The position numbers and the translations under genes are program-made. From DASSCW01 sp036556325 (GTDB lineage Bacteria; Chloroflexota; Limnocylindria; QHBO01), in the NCBI GenBank assembly GCA_036556325.1, contig DATBJR010000082.1:1-28444 (forward strand): a DNA stretch of 28,444 bases. Reading direction: 5' to 3'. Positions 1-8,040 of this stretch are shown here, piece after piece (position 1 is the first letter of the stretch; each line of letters opens with the position of its first letter). Below the pieces are notes generated by a model. It was not told the DNA's origin and made no database searches. It saw only the letters and a list, made by a program, of their open reading frames with translations.

Positions 1-690
1 GAGCACGCCGAGCCCGTTCACCATCGTGGTGTGGCTGTCGGTCCCCACCACCGAGTCGGGGTAGAGCGCGCGCTCCTGCCCGGCGACCTCGGCGCCGTCC
101 CAGACCACCTTCGCCAGGTACTCGAGGTTCACCTGGTGGACGATGCCGGTCGCCGGCGGCACGACGCGGAAGTTGTCGAAGGCCTGCTGGGCCCAGCGCA
201 GCAACGCATAGCGCTCGCCGTTGCGCTCGTACTCGCGCTCGACGTTGATGAGGAACGCGGCGTCGCTGCCGTACTGGTCGACCTGCACCGAGTGATCGAT
301 GACCAGGTCGGCGGGCACCAGCGGGTTGATACGGCTCGGGTCGCCACCCATCTCGGCCACGGCGTCGCGCATGGCGGCCAGGTCGACCACGCATGGGACG
401 CCGGTGAAGTCCTGCAGGATGACGCGGCCCGGCATGAACGGCAGCTCGTACTCGCCCGGAGCCGATGGGTCCCAGCCCGCCAGCGCCCGCACATCCTCGG
501 CCCCCACCGGGCTGGCGGCAGTCGCGGCGTGGCGCAGCGCGTTCTCGAGCAGGACCTTGACGGTGTACGGCAGTCGTCCCAGGTCCGCGACCCCGGCCGC
601 CTCGAGCCGGTGGTACGCATAGGAACGGTCACCGACGCGCAGCGTCGCGCGCGACGACGCCGGATCGATGGAGGGGGGATGGCTGGACAC
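1..690 (-). CDS. acnA: Aconitate hydratase, N-terminal part (3' end beyond window)
   Basis: Aconitase A/IRP1-type enzyme interconverting citrate and isocitrate in the TCA cycle, cytoplasmic, normally about 890-910 residues with a [4Fe-4S] cluster. The first 230 residues are visible. Family signatures are the segment LPYTVKVLLENALRH near residue 40, the QDFTGVPCVVDLAAMRDA block, HSVQVDQYG, NVEREYERN and, at the window edge, GTDSHTTMVNGLGVL, which lies in the substrate and cluster-binding region. The cluster cysteines lie outside the window. The start is GTG at 690, chosen because a good AAGGAGG ribosome binding site lies 8 nt upstream. The gene is divergent from the yxlE-like gene across a 135-bp gap that holds two palindromes. 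Family assignment is very secure; acnA rather than acnB follows from the GTDSHTT context. Confidence 0.95.
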   Translation of the reverse strand, partial: MSSHPPSIDPASSRATLRVGDRSYAYHRLEAAGVADLGRLPYTVKVLLENALRHAATAASPVGAEDVRALAGWDPSAPGEYELPFMPGRVILQDFTGVPCVVDLAAMRDAVAEMGGDPSRINPLVPADLVIDHSVQVDQYGSDAAFLINVEREYERNGERYALLRWAQQAFDNFRVVPPATGIVHQVNLEYLAKVVWDGAEVAGQERALYPDSVVGTDSHTTMVNGLGVL

Positions 691-714
691 CGAGTGCGCC
701 TCCTTCTCTCTCGT

Positions 715-732
715 CCGCGCAGGCCTGCGCGG
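715..732. promoter_or_regulatory. Perfect 18-bp palindrome in the acnA leader
   Basis: CCGCGCAGG is followed directly by its exact reverse complement CCTGCGCGG. It lies 25-42 bp upstream of the aconitase GTG start and just outside its ribosome binding site. It could be a dimeric regulator operator or a leader hairpin (7-bp stem, GGCC loop). The symmetry is seen; the function is inferred. Confidence 0.4.
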
Positions 733-751
733 GATCGGATAGGTCGGCGCC

Positions 752-769
752 GGACGGGTGCGCCCGTCC
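752..769. promoter_or_regulatory. Inverted repeat in the acnA / yxlE-like intergenic gap
   Basis: GGACGGG-TGCG-CCCGTCC, a 7-bp perfect stem around 4 nt, centred between the two divergent genes. It lies upstream of the weak -10-like TATACG at 791-796 of the plus-strand operon. Candidate operator for either gene, or a chance GC-rich palindrome. Confidence 0.3.
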
Positions 770-790
770 CGGGTCGAGTAGCGCGCTCAT

Positions 791-796
791 TATACG
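791..796 (+). promoter_or_regulatory. Putative -10 hexamer of the yxlE-like operon
   Basis: TATACG matches TATAAT at four of six positions. It lies 29 nt before the GTG start at 826 and leaves a short leader carrying GGAGAG as ribosome binding site at 813-818. No -35 hexamer is recognisable, so the assignment is tentative. Confidence 0.3.
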
Positions 797-825
797 CTTG
801 CTCGCTCATACCGGAGAGATAGACC

Positions 826-1029
826 GTGGATCTGTTCGGGCCCCTCATGGCCCTGGTCCTGCCGCTGATCGTCCTCCAGGTGGTGCTGCTCGTCGCCGCC
901 CTGATCGACCTGACCAAGCCCGATCGGCGCGTGCGCGGCGACAACAAGCTGATCTGGGCGCTGATCATCATCTTCGTCAGCCTGTTCGGCCCGCTGCTCT
1001 ACTTCCTGATCGGCCGCGAGGAGTCGTGA
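826..1029 (+). CDS. PLDc_N small membrane protein (YxlE-like)
   Basis: A 67-residue protein with two transmembrane segments (about residues 5-28 and 43-62) separated by a short charged loop (DLTKPDRRVRGDNK). This is the PLDc_N family pattern, including the FVSLFGPLLYFLIGR ending. In Bacillus subtilis the homologous YxlE lies in the sigY operon directly before the ABC pair YxlF-YxlG and helps keep sigma-Y inactive. The same order is seen here, but no sigma factor or yxlC/yxlD-like gene lies upstream. GTG start with GGAGAG 7 nt before it. The stop overlaps the start of the ABC ATPase by 4 nt (GTGA), implying translational coupling. The family is secure; the exact role is not known. Confidence 0.85.
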   Translation: MDLFGPLMALVLPLIVLQVVLLVAALIDLTKPDRRVRGDNKLIWALIIIFVSLFGPLLYFLIGREES

Positions 1030-1997
1030 CGGCGGAACAGCCCGGCGCAGGGGCCGCCATCGCCTGCCGCGGGCTGACGAAGCGCTACGGGACCGTGACC
1101 GCGCTCGACAGCCTCGACCTCGACGTGCCGGCTGGCAGCGTCTTCGGCTTCCTGGGGCCGAACGGGGCCGGCAAGACGACGACCCTGCGGATCCTGACCT
1201 CGCTGGCCCAGGCCACGGCGGGTCACGCCACGGTCGGCGGCGTACCGGTCGGCCACGGCGAGCCGAACCGGTCCGGCAAGATCGGCTACCTGGACCAGGA
1301 CCCGCGCTTCTACGGCTGGATGCGCGGGCGCGAGCTGCTGGCCATGGTCGGCCGGCTGTACGCCATGGACGGCGAGGGCCTGCGATCGCGCATCGGCGAG
1401 GTGCTGGAGGAGGTCGGGCTCACCGAGGCCGCCGACCGCCGCATCGGCGGCTATTCAGGCGGCATGCGCCAACGCCTCGGCCTGGCCCAGGCGATCCTCA
1501 ACCGTCCGCCGGTGCTGCTCCTCGACGAGCCGGTGAGCGCGCTCGACCCGGAGGGGCGACGCGACATGCTCGCCACGATCCACTCCCTGGGCCGGACCTC
1601 GACCGTCCTCTTCTCGACCCACATCCTGAATGACGTGGAGCGCGTCTGCGACCGGGTCGCGATCCTGGACCGCGGCCGCCTGGTCACCGAAGCGCCCGTC
1701 GACGAGCTCCTGGAGCGCTACGCCGCCGACGTCTACCTCGTCGAGCCGGAGTCCGCCACGCCGCCGGCCCTGGAGCGCGTGGCCCGCGCCCTCGGCGCCG
1801 TCGAGGGCGTGGTCGCAACCGAGGTGCGGCATGGCATCGTCCGCGTCTCGGTGGCCGATGCCGCGGCCGCCAACCGGCCACTGCTGGCTGCCCTCGGCGC
1901 GCTGGACGTGGCCATCGCCTCGTTCGAGCGGCAGCGGCCGACGCTGGAGGACGTCTTCCTGCGACTCGTCGGGCGGGACCGCCAGGAGGCCGCGTGA
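1026..1997 (+). CDS. ABC transporter ATP-binding protein (YxlF/CcmA type)
   Basis: A 323-residue cytoplasmic ATPase that would drive the membrane protein encoded next to it. It has a complete nucleotide-binding domain: Walker A GPNGAGKTT near residue 42, a Q-loop (YLDQDP), signature YSGGMRQRLGLAQAI, Walker B VLLLDEP followed by the D-loop SALD, and the switch histidine in FSTHIL. The C-terminal 90 residues form the small extra domain common in multidrug or antibiotic-type ABC-2 exporters, ending in TLEDVFLRLVG. The frame is open upstream to 798, but the GTG at 1026 fits the family N-terminus and gives a 4-nt overlap with the PLDc_N gene. It overlaps the permease start by 4 nt as well. The substrate cannot be told. 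Confidence 0.92.
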   Translation: MTAEQPGAGAAIACRGLTKRYGTVTALDSLDLDVPAGSVFGFLGPNGAGKTTTLRILTSLAQATAGHATVGGVPVGHGEPNRSGKIGYLDQDPRFYGWMRGRELLAMVGRLYAMDGEGLRSRIGEVLEEVGLTEAADRRIGGYSGGMRQRLGLAQAILNRPPVLLLDEPVSALDPEGRRDMLATIHSLGRTSTVLFSTHILNDVERVCDRVAILDRGRLVTEAPVDELLERYAADVYLVEPESATPPALERVARALGAVEGVVATEVRHGIVRVSVADAAAANRPLLAALGALDVAIASFERQRPTLEDVFLRLVGRDRQEAA

Positions 1998-2755
1998 CCG
2001 GGCTCACCGTGCTGCTGGGCAAGGAGCTGCTGGAGCAGTGGCGGACCAGGCGGCTGCCCGTGGTCGCGGTCGTCTTTCTGGCCTTCGGAATCGCCTCGCC
2101 GGTGCTGGCCCGCTACCTGCCCGAGATCGTGAAGGCGCTGGGCGGCGCCGGCTTCGAGATCCAGTTCCCGGAGCCAACTGCCAAGGACGCCGTCGACCAG
2201 TTCCTGAAGAACCTGGGGCAGGCCGGCGTGCTGACCGCCATCCTGCTGGCCATGGGCAGTGTCGCCAACGAGAAGGAGCGGGGCACGGCGGCCCTCGTCC
2301 TCAGCAAGCCCGCCAGCCGCGCGGCCTTCCTGGTGGCCAAGGTGCTGGCCATCGGCGCGACGCTGCTGGTCAGCGTGATCCTCGCCTCCGCTGCCGCGTA
2401 CCTGTACACCGCCATCCTCTTCCCGGCACCGGGCGCGCTGGGCTGGGCGGCCATGACCGGGCTGCTGCTCCTGTCCCTGCTGGGCTACACGGCCCTCACC
2501 TTCCTGGGCAGCACCCTCACCCGCTCGTCCCTCGCTGCGGCGGCCATCGGCGTCAGCGGGCTGGTCGGCCTCGCCCTAGTCTCGGCGCTGCCGAACGTGG
2601 CGCGCTACACGCCCGGCGGCCTCTCCGCGCCAGGGACGTCGCTCGCCATCGGCGGCGACGCCGGTGACGTGCTCGGGCCCGTGCTGGCCAACGTCGCGCT
2701 GGTGATCGCGCTGGTCGGGGCCTCGTGGCTGGCCTTCCGCCGGCAGGAGCTGTAG
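1994..2755 (+). CDS. ABC-2 type transporter permease (YxlG-like)
   Basis: A 253-residue integral membrane protein. The N-terminus TVLLGKELLEQWRTRRLP is the typical cytoplasmic lead-in of ABC-2 permeases of the NosY/YxlG group. About six hydrophobic spans follow: residues 16-38, 75-90, 112-140, 150-170, 178-198 and 225-245. The conserved stretch NEKERGTAALVLSKPASRAAFLVAK after span 2 is the coupling region of this family. It forms the membrane partner of the preceding ATPase and probably works as a dimer in an exporter or membrane-maintenance complex with the PLDc_N protein. GTG start overlapping the ATPase stop (GTGA). It ends 17 bp before the convergent GNAT gene with no evident terminator hairpin. 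Confidence 0.9.
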   Translation: MTGLTVLLGKELLEQWRTRRLPVVAVVFLAFGIASPVLARYLPEIVKALGGAGFEIQFPEPTAKDAVDQFLKNLGQAGVLTAILLAMGSVANEKERGTAALVLSKPASRAAFLVAKVLAIGATLLVSVILASAAAYLYTAILFPAPGALGWAAMTGLLLLSLLGYTALTFLGSTLTRSSLAAAAIGVSGLVGLALVSALPNVARYTPGGLSAPGTSLAIGGDAGDVLGPVLANVALVIALVGASWLAFRRQEL

Positions 2756-2772
2756 GTCGGTACCGATGATCC

Positions 2773-3297
2773 CTAGCGGTCGGTCCGCAGGCGCGAGAAG
2801 GTGACGAGGTCGTGCCAGGCGCCGGCACGGAATTGCGCACCGCGCTGGATGCCCTCGCGCACGAAGCCCGCCTTCTCCAGGGCGCGCTGCTCCGCGAGGT
2901 TCTCGACGTCGGTCGAGGCCTCGACCCGGTTGAGGTCGTAGACGCCGAAGAGGAAGTCGGCCAGCTGCCGCTGGGCATCGGCCCCGAAGCCATGGCCACG
3001 GTACTCCGGCCGCAGCTCGATGCCGATGTTCCAGGCATCGGACTCCGGGTTCGGCCCGTAGCTCACCCGATGCCAGCCCACCGTGCCGATCACCTCGAGC
3101 GTGTCGGCGCGTTCCACCACCAGCATCCCGTTGCGCTCGTTCCGCAGCGGCCCCGCCGCAATGGCCTCGCGCGGCAGGGGCGCGGCCTCTTCCCCGAAGT
3201 CGTTGAACTGCGATGGCTCGTCCCGGTTCCAGGCATCGAGCAGGTCGGCGTCGGCGAGGGTGAGGTCTCGGAGCCGCACCCGGGACTCGGCCGTCAC
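2773..3297 (-). CDS. GNAT family N-acetyltransferase (RimJ/RimL type)
   Basis: A 174-residue acetyltransferase of the RimJ/RimL/SpeG-like subgroup, using acetyl-CoA to modify an unknown amine. It begins with VRLRDLTLADADLLDAWNRD, the usual beta1-alpha1 lead. The acetyl-CoA binding motif A is IGIELRPEYRGHGFGADAQ (R/Q-x-x-G-x-G/A form). Motif B is VYDLNRVEASTDVENLAEQRALEKAGFVREG, ending in the typical tail with a Trp-His-Asp before a hydrophobic strand. The frame is open further upstream to 3477, but the GTG at 3297 overlaps the hydrolase stop by 4 nt (GTGA) and matches the family start. It is the last gene of the pth-mfd operon and could act on a protein N-terminus or a small molecule. Confidence 0.88.
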   Translation of the reverse strand: MTAESRVRLRDLTLADADLLDAWNRDEPSQFNDFGEEAAPLPREAIAAGPLRNERNGMLVVERADTLEVIGTVGWHRVSYGPNPESDAWNIGIELRPEYRGHGFGADAQRQLADFLFGVYDLNRVEASTDVENLAEQRALEKAGFVREGIQRGAQFRAGAWHDLVTFSRLRTDR

Positions 3298-3986
3298 GGA
3301 CGACCGGCGACGAGCGCCTCGGCCAGGGCCGCCGGACGCGACAGGAACGGCGAGTGGCCGCCCGGCAGCTCCGCCGGGGTCACGGCCAACTCGGCGGACA
3401 ACGTGCGGCGAGCCCAGCCGATGTCCACCAGCCGGTCGTCCTGGCACACGATCGCACGGCGGTCGGCGGCGGGCCACGCCGTCAACGGGTTCGGCTCCTC
3501 CCAGTAGCGCCAGTACTGGCGACGCAGGCGCGACGCTGCCCAGCGGGCCGTCTCCGGATCACAGTCCTGGTAGAAGGCCGCGATGGCGGCTTCCGGATCG
3601 GTCCAGGCCGACGACTCGTCGTCGAAGAACGTGCGACCCGCGCCGAGGTCCCACGACGACACGTCGGCGTCCAGCCCCGCCTGCTCGGCCAGGCTCCGCC
3701 CCGGACGGCGCAGGACGGGGCACAGGAAGACGAGCTGGCTGACCGGCCGGGCCGCGGCGACCAGCGGAATGACGGTCGCTCCCAGCGAGTGCCCGACGAG
3801 CACGACCTCGCCGCCCGGCAACTGGCGCGCCACGACGGCGGCGTACTCGGCCAGGCCGGCGGCCGGCTCGTCCACGGGCAGGTCCACTGCCACGGCCGCA
3901 TGGCCGCGCCCTTGCAGCTCTGGCACGAGCCGCTCCCAGCACCAGGCGCCGTGCCACGCGCCATGCACGAGGACGAAGGTGGCCAT
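3294..3986 (-). CDS. Alpha/beta hydrolase (salicylate-esterase-like fold)
   Basis: A 230-residue protein of the compact alpha/beta hydrolase group that includes plant methyl esterases and bacterial EstC-like enzymes. It has the oxyanion motif FVLVHGAWHGAWCWE at residues 4-18, nucleophile Ser67 in GHSLG, acid probably Asp184 or Asp188 in CQDDRLVD, and catalytic His211 in GGHSPFLSRP. The substrate is probably an ester, but is not predictable. ATG start at 3986, 10 nt after the mfd stop. The hexamer TAGCGT at 3994-3999 lies 7 nt before the ATG, so a leaderless internal transcript is possible, although that TAG is also the mfd stop codon. It overlaps the GNAT gene by 4 nt. Confidence 0.88.
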   Translation of the reverse strand: MATFVLVHGAWHGAWCWERLVPELQGRGHAAVAVDLPVDEPAAGLAEYAAVVARQLPGGEVVLVGHSLGATVIPLVAAARPVSQLVFLCPVLRRPGRSLAEQAGLDADVSSWDLGAGRTFFDDESSAWTDPEAAIAAFYQDCDPETARWAASRLRRQYWRYWEEPNPLTAWPAADRRAIVCQDDRLVDIGWARRTLSAELAVTPAELPGGHSPFLSRPAALAEALVAGRP

Positions 3987-3996
3987 GCCCCGAACG

Positions 3997-6900
3997 CTAG
4001 CGTGTGGCTGCAAGGGTCGTCAGCGCCCGGACGGCGACGTCCACCGGGTCGCGGCCGGTCGCCACCGGGATGCGGACCTGGTTGGAGGCCAGGGTCGGCC
4101 GGAAGCCGGCGGCGGAGAGCGCCACCGACACCGCGTGGCGGTCGTAGCGCGGCCACTTCAACGTCACGCTCCGCGCCTCGGCGCGGACCTCTGGAACGTG
4201 CGCCGCCTCGGCGGCCAATCGCACGGCGACGGCGCGGAAGAGCCCCTCCACCGGCTCCGAGATCGGCCCGAAGCGGTCGCGCAGCTCGCCGCGCAGCTGC
4301 TCCGCATCCCCGTCGGACCGGATGGCGGCGAAGCGCCGGTACATCTCCAGCTTGGCCCCGGAGTCGCCGACGTACGCATCGGGCAGATAGGCGGAGCCCG
4401 GCAGGTCCATGCGCACGGCTGCCGGCTCGACGCCGACCACGCGGCCACGGCGCACATCCACCGCCTCCGCCAGCATCCGCGTGTAGAGCTCGAAGCCGAC
4501 GGCGGCCATGAAGCCGTGCTGCTCGGCCCCCAGGATGTTGCCGGCGCCGCGGATCTCCAGGTCGGACAGCGCGATCTGGTAGCCCGCCCCCAGGTCGGAG
4601 GCGCTGAAGATGGCGTGCAGCCGCTTGCGCGCGACCGGGGACAGCGGCAGCCCGCGCCGGTGGAGGAGATAGGCGTAGGCGCGGCGATCGGATCGGCCCA
4701 CCCGTCCGCGGAGCTGGTAGAGCTGCGCCAGGCCGAAGGTGTCGGCGCGACTGATGATGATCGTGTTCGTGTTCGGGATGTCCAGGCCAGATTCGATGAT
4801 GGTCGTGCACACCAGGACGTCGAACCGGCCAGCATCGAAGTCGAGCATCACCCGCTCGAGCATGCCCTCGGCCATCTGGCCATGGCCGATGGCGACCTTC
4901 GCCCGCGGCACCAGCCGCCGCACCCGCTCCGCCGCGCTCTCGATGGTGTCGACCCGGTTGTGGACGAAGAAGACCTGGCCGCCGCGGTCGAGCTCGCGGT
5001 TGATGGCGTCGCGCACAAGGCCGTCGTCGTCCTCGGCGATGCGGGTCTGGATCGGCAGCCGCGCCTCTGGCGGCGTCTCGATCACGCTCAGGTCGCGGAT
5101 CCCCACCAGCGAGAGGTGCAGCGTGCGCGGGATGGGCGTGGCCGACAGGGTCAGCACGTCGACCTCGCGGCGCATGGCCTTGATGCGCTCCTTGTGGCCG
5201 ACCCCGAAGCGCTGCTCCTCGTCGACGACCAGCAGCCCCAGGTCGGCGAACGCGATGTCCTTCGACAGGATCCGGTGCGTCCCGATCAGCACGTCCACGC
5301 TGCCGTCGGTGACCGCCGCCACGATCCGCTCCTGCTCCCGCTTCGGCACGAATCGGCTGAGCATCTCGACCCTGACCGGAAACGGCGCCAGGCGCCGCTG
5401 GAACGTCCCCAGGTGCTGCTGCGCCAGCACGGTGGTGGGCACCAGCACCGCCACCTGCTTGCCGTCCTGCACTGCCTTGAACGCGGCGCGCAGCGCCACC
5501 TCGGTCTTGCCGTACCCGACGTCACCGCACACCAGCCGATCCATCGGCCGGCGGCGCAGCATGTCGCCCTTGACCTCCTCGATGGTGCGCAGCTGGTCCG
5601 GCGTCTCGGAGTACGGAAAGGCCTCCTCCAGCTCTCGCTGCCAGACGCTGTCCGGCGAGAAGCTGAAGCCCGGGGCCGCCTCGCGAGCGGCATAGATCTC
5701 GAGCAGGTCGTCTGCGAGCTCCGCCACGGCCCGCCGCACCCGACGCTTGGTGCGCTCCCACTCCGTGCCGCCTAGCTTGCTGAGCGACGGCCCGGCGCCG
5801 CCGGAGTACCGCGTAATGCGGCCGATCTGGTCGGCCGGCAAGAAGATCTTGTCGTCGCCGGCGAAGTCGAGCTGGAGGTACTCCTTGACGTCGCCGCCGT
5901 ACTCCCGCTGCGTCATCCCCGCGTAGCGGGCGATGCCGTGGTCAACGTGCACGACCAGGTCGCCGGGCTCCAGCTTGCCGATCAGGTCGCGGGTGACGAC
6001 GCGCTTGCTGGGAGTCAGCCGCCGGACGCGCGTGGTGCCGAACAGCTCGCGGTCGGTCAGGACCAGCAATCCACTGGGCCGATGCGCCAGCCCGGCGCTC
6101 AACGAGCCGTGGACCAGGCCCACTGCTCCCCGGGGCGGCGGCGCGCTGAGCTCGGCGACGGCGGCAGCGGCGATGCCGGCCTCGTCCAGGAGCTCGCCGA
6201 CCCGGCTCGCCTGGTCGGTGGAGAGGATCGTCCGTGCCTCGGTGGCGAGCTCCCCGATCCAGTCACCCAGCCGCTCCACGCGTCCTGGGAGCATGGGGGC
6301 GCTGGCGTAGCCCGCATCTTCGCCAAGCTGCTCGTCGAGTGACTCGGCGGCGTGGTCGCGCAGGGTGCCCAGGGTCCCCGCCGCGTCGAAGGGCAGCGGC
6401 CAGTCCTCCCGCAGCTCACCCGCCGACGCGAGCCCGGCGCGGCGGTCCGCCGCCTGCGCATCCAGCTCGCCGGCGATGGCGCGCAGCTCGTCCGGATCGG
6501 TCAACACCACGTGCGCGTCGGTGGGCAGGTGATCGGCGGCTGGGCCCGCGGTCAGGAGTGCCGCCCACGTCTCGGCCGCCTCGCCGAGGTCGCCCTGCTC
6601 GAGTTGCGCCAGGTCCGCGAGCAGGGCGTCCGACAGGTCCGGTGGCGCGGCGGCACCGAGGCTATCCCAGCCGGCCGGCGGCAGGAACTCGCTGGCCGGC
6701 AGCAGCGTGACCGCGTCCAGGCGGCGCCGCGAGCCCTGGGTCACCGGGTCGAAGGCCCGGATGGACTCGACCTCGTCGCCGAACAGGTCGATGCGCACGG
6801 GCTCCCCGGTCCCCGGCGGCCACACGTCGACGATCCCGCCGCGCGACGCGAATTCCCCCACGCCGCTCACCTCGACCGCCGCCTCGTAGCCGCCGGCCAC

Positions 6901-7407
6901 GAGCGCGGTGAGCAGCGTGCGCTGGGCGACCCGCGCACCGAGCTCGACCCGGACCGTCGCCCCGGCGAGCTGCCCGGGGGCCAATGTTCGCTGAACCAGG
7001 GCCAGCAGCGGCGCGACCACCACCGCATGTCGGGGACCGGCCGCCAGCCAGGAGAGCACGCGGAGCCGCTCGGCCGACTCGTCGTGCTCCGGCAGCGCGC
7101 GTTCGAGGGGCATGGCCGCACGCTCCGGCAGGACCACCGCGCTACCGTGCGGCAGCCACGCCGCGAGGTCATCGGCCAGGCGGTGGGCCTCGTCATCGGT
7201 CCGCACTACCACGACCAGCGGCAGGCGCGGCGGCAGCTGGCTGCGCCGCGCGGCGAGGTGTGGGGCACGGGCCGCCGCGGGGACGCGCAGCGCGCCGGGA
7301 GCCGCCAGCTGCCCGACCAAGTCCGCGGTCAGCGCGGCGAGCCGCCGATCGGCGCCGCCGCGGGTTGGTGCCGGGGTGCGAGGCACGTGTTGCGTGGCGG
7401 CGGTCAC
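3997..7407 (-). CDS. mfd: Transcription-repair coupling factor Mfd
   Basis: A 1136-residue ATP-dependent translocase that removes RNA polymerase stalled at DNA lesions and recruits UvrA for transcription-coupled excision repair. The N-terminal third is the UvrB-homology region (GEFASRGGIVDVWPPG, then a DLFGDEVESIRAFDP block). A CarD-like polymerase-interacting domain follows near residues 485-550 (LVVHVDHGIARYAGM). The superfamily 2 motor has Walker A CGDVGYGKTE near residue 627, box DEEQRFGV near 727, SATPIPRT, and the TRG-type motif with QLRGRVGRS. The C-terminal TRCF domain begins around residue 990. GTG at 7407 overlaps the pth stop by 4 nt (GTGA); the open frame upstream to 7476 lies inside pth. 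The pth-mfd pairing is also found in Bacillus. Confidence 0.98.
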   Translation of the reverse strand: MTAATQHVPRTPAPTRGGADRRLAALTADLVGQLAAPGALRVPAAARAPHLAARRSQLPPRLPLVVVVRTDDEAHRLADDLAAWLPHGSAVVLPERAAMPLERALPEHDESAERLRVLSWLAAGPRHAVVVAPLLALVQRTLAPGQLAGATVRVELGARVAQRTLLTALVAGGYEAAVEVSGVGEFASRGGIVDVWPPGTGEPVRIDLFGDEVESIRAFDPVTQGSRRRLDAVTLLPASEFLPPAGWDSLGAAAPPDLSDALLADLAQLEQGDLGEAAETWAALLTAGPAADHLPTDAHVVLTDPDELRAIAGELDAQAADRRAGLASAGELREDWPLPFDAAGTLGTLRDHAAESLDEQLGEDAGYASAPMLPGRVERLGDWIGELATEARTILSTDQASRVGELLDEAGIAAAAVAELSAPPPRGAVGLVHGSLSAGLAHRPSGLLVLTDRELFGTTRVRRLTPSKRVVTRDLIGKLEPGDLVVHVDHGIARYAGMTQREYGGDVKEYLQLDFAGDDKIFLPADQIGRITRYSGGAGPSLSKLGGTEWERTKRRVRRAVAELADDLLEIYAAREAAPGFSFSPDSVWQRELEEAFPYSETPDQLRTIEEVKGDMLRRRPMDRLVCGDVGYGKTEVALRAAFKAVQDGKQVAVLVPTTVLAQQHLGTFQRRLAPFPVRVEMLSRFVPKREQERIVAAVTDGSVDVLIGTHRILSKDIAFADLGLLVVDEEQRFGVGHKERIKAMRREVDVLTLSATPIPRTLHLSLVGIRDLSVIETPPEARLPIQTRIAEDDDGLVRDAINRELDRGGQVFFVHNRVDTIESAAERVRRLVPRAKVAIGHGQMAEGMLERVMLDFDAGRFDVLVCTTIIESGLDIPNTNTIIISRADTFGLAQLYQLRGRVGRSDRRAYAYLLHRRGLPLSPVARKRLHAIFSASDLGAGYQIALSDLEIRGAGNILGAEQHGFMAAVGFELYTRMLAEAVDVRRGRVVGVEPAAVRMDLPGSAYLPDAYVGDSGAKLEMYRRFAAIRSDGDAEQLRGELRDRFGPISEPVEGLFRAVAVRLAAEAAHVPEVRAEARSVTLKWPRYDRHAVSVALSAAGFRPTLASNQVRIPVATGRDPVDVAVRALTTLAATR

Positions 7408-8000
7408 GCGATCGGCTCCGCCAGATCCAGGCCGTTGTACCGGTTCATCGCCGCCTCGATCCCGTCGCGCAGCCACAGTTCGACCGCGTCGGCCGCCGTG
7501 GCGATGACCTCGGTGGCAAGGTCGCGCTCGTTCGGCCGAAAGGTCGACAGCACGTGGTTGACCGTCTCGCGGGTCGAGCCCGAGCGGCCGATTCCCACCC
7601 GCAGCCGGTTGAACTCGTTGCTGCCGAAGGCGGCGATGATGTCGCGCAGCCCGTTGTGGCCGCCGGCCGATCCATCACGACGGAGCCGGAGACGGCCGAG
7701 CGGCAGGTCGACGTCGTCGGTCACCACCAGCAGGTCGGCCTGCGGGTCCGCGTTCGTCTGGCGCAGGGCCGCTTTCACGGGGGCGCCGGAGCGGTTCATG
7801 TAGCGCATCGGCTTCACCAGCAGCACGCGTTGGGGCGGCTCCTCGAGCTGGACCTCGAGCTGGGCAGCGCCCTCCCGGACCCGACCCTGCCCGGTCAGGC
7901 CCCAGCGGTCGGCGAGCAGGTCGACCACGCGGAATCCAACGTTGTGGCGCGTCAGCCGGTAACGCTCGCCGGGGTTGCCGAGCCCGGTGACGACTTTCAC
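7404..8000 (-). CDS. pth: Peptidyl-tRNA hydrolase
   Basis: A 198-residue enzyme that cleaves peptidyl-tRNA released from stalled ribosomes, recycling tRNA. It has the full family pattern: VTGLGNPGERY at the N-terminus with the substrate Asn, TRHNVGF with the catalytic His, KPMRYMNRSG with the second Asn, VTDDVDLPLGRLRLRRDGSAGGHNGL with the Asp and third Asn, and FNRLRVGIGRSG near the C-terminal third. Start GTG at 8000 directly before the VTGLGNPG strand. An in-frame ATG further upstream (8174) would add an unrelated 58 residues inside the divergent gene. There is no ribosome binding site; TACCAT sits 7 nt before the start (8008-8013), so the mRNA may be leaderless. First gene of the pth-mfd-hydrolase-GNAT operon. 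Confidence 0.96.
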   Translation of the reverse strand: MKVVTGLGNPGERYRLTRHNVGFRVVDLLADRWGLTGQGRVREGAAQLEVQLEEPPQRVLLVKPMRYMNRSGAPVKAALRQTNADPQADLLVVTDDVDLPLGRLRLRRDGSAGGHNGLRDIIAAFGSNEFNRLRVGIGRSGSTRETVNHVLSTFRPNERDLATEVIATAADAVELWLRDGIEAAMNRYNGLDLAEPIA

Positions 8001-8007
8001 CGGCCCG

Positions 8008-8029
8008 ATGGTAGCGGCACCGCTACAGT
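8008..8029. promoter_or_regulatory. Back-to-back -10 hexamers around a palindrome (pth / FAD oxidoreductase)
   Basis: Only 40 bp separate the two divergent start codons. TACCAT (minus strand, 8008-8013) lies 7 nt before the pth GTG, and TACAGT (plus strand, 8024-8029) lies 11 nt before the oxidoreductase ATG. Between and overlapping them is the palindrome GTAGCGG-CA-CCGCTAC (8011-8026). Neither side shows a -35 hexamer or a Shine-Dalgarno sequence. The palindrome may simply arise from the two facing -10 elements, or be an operator controlling both genes. Confidence 0.5.
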
Positions 8030-8040
8030 GGCGGGCGCGC

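Noticed and set aside
1630..2667. A 345-codon plus-strand frame across the ABC ATPase and permease genes
   Set aside because: It runs through two real genes in a shifted frame, rich in Arg/Ser/Pro, with no domain.
3583..5775. A 730-codon open frame on the plus strand opposite mfd
   Set aside because: It mirrors the conserved mfd codons; composition is His/Asp/Gln-rich as expected for antisense of G+C-rich coding DNA, with no recognisable domain or ribosome binding site.
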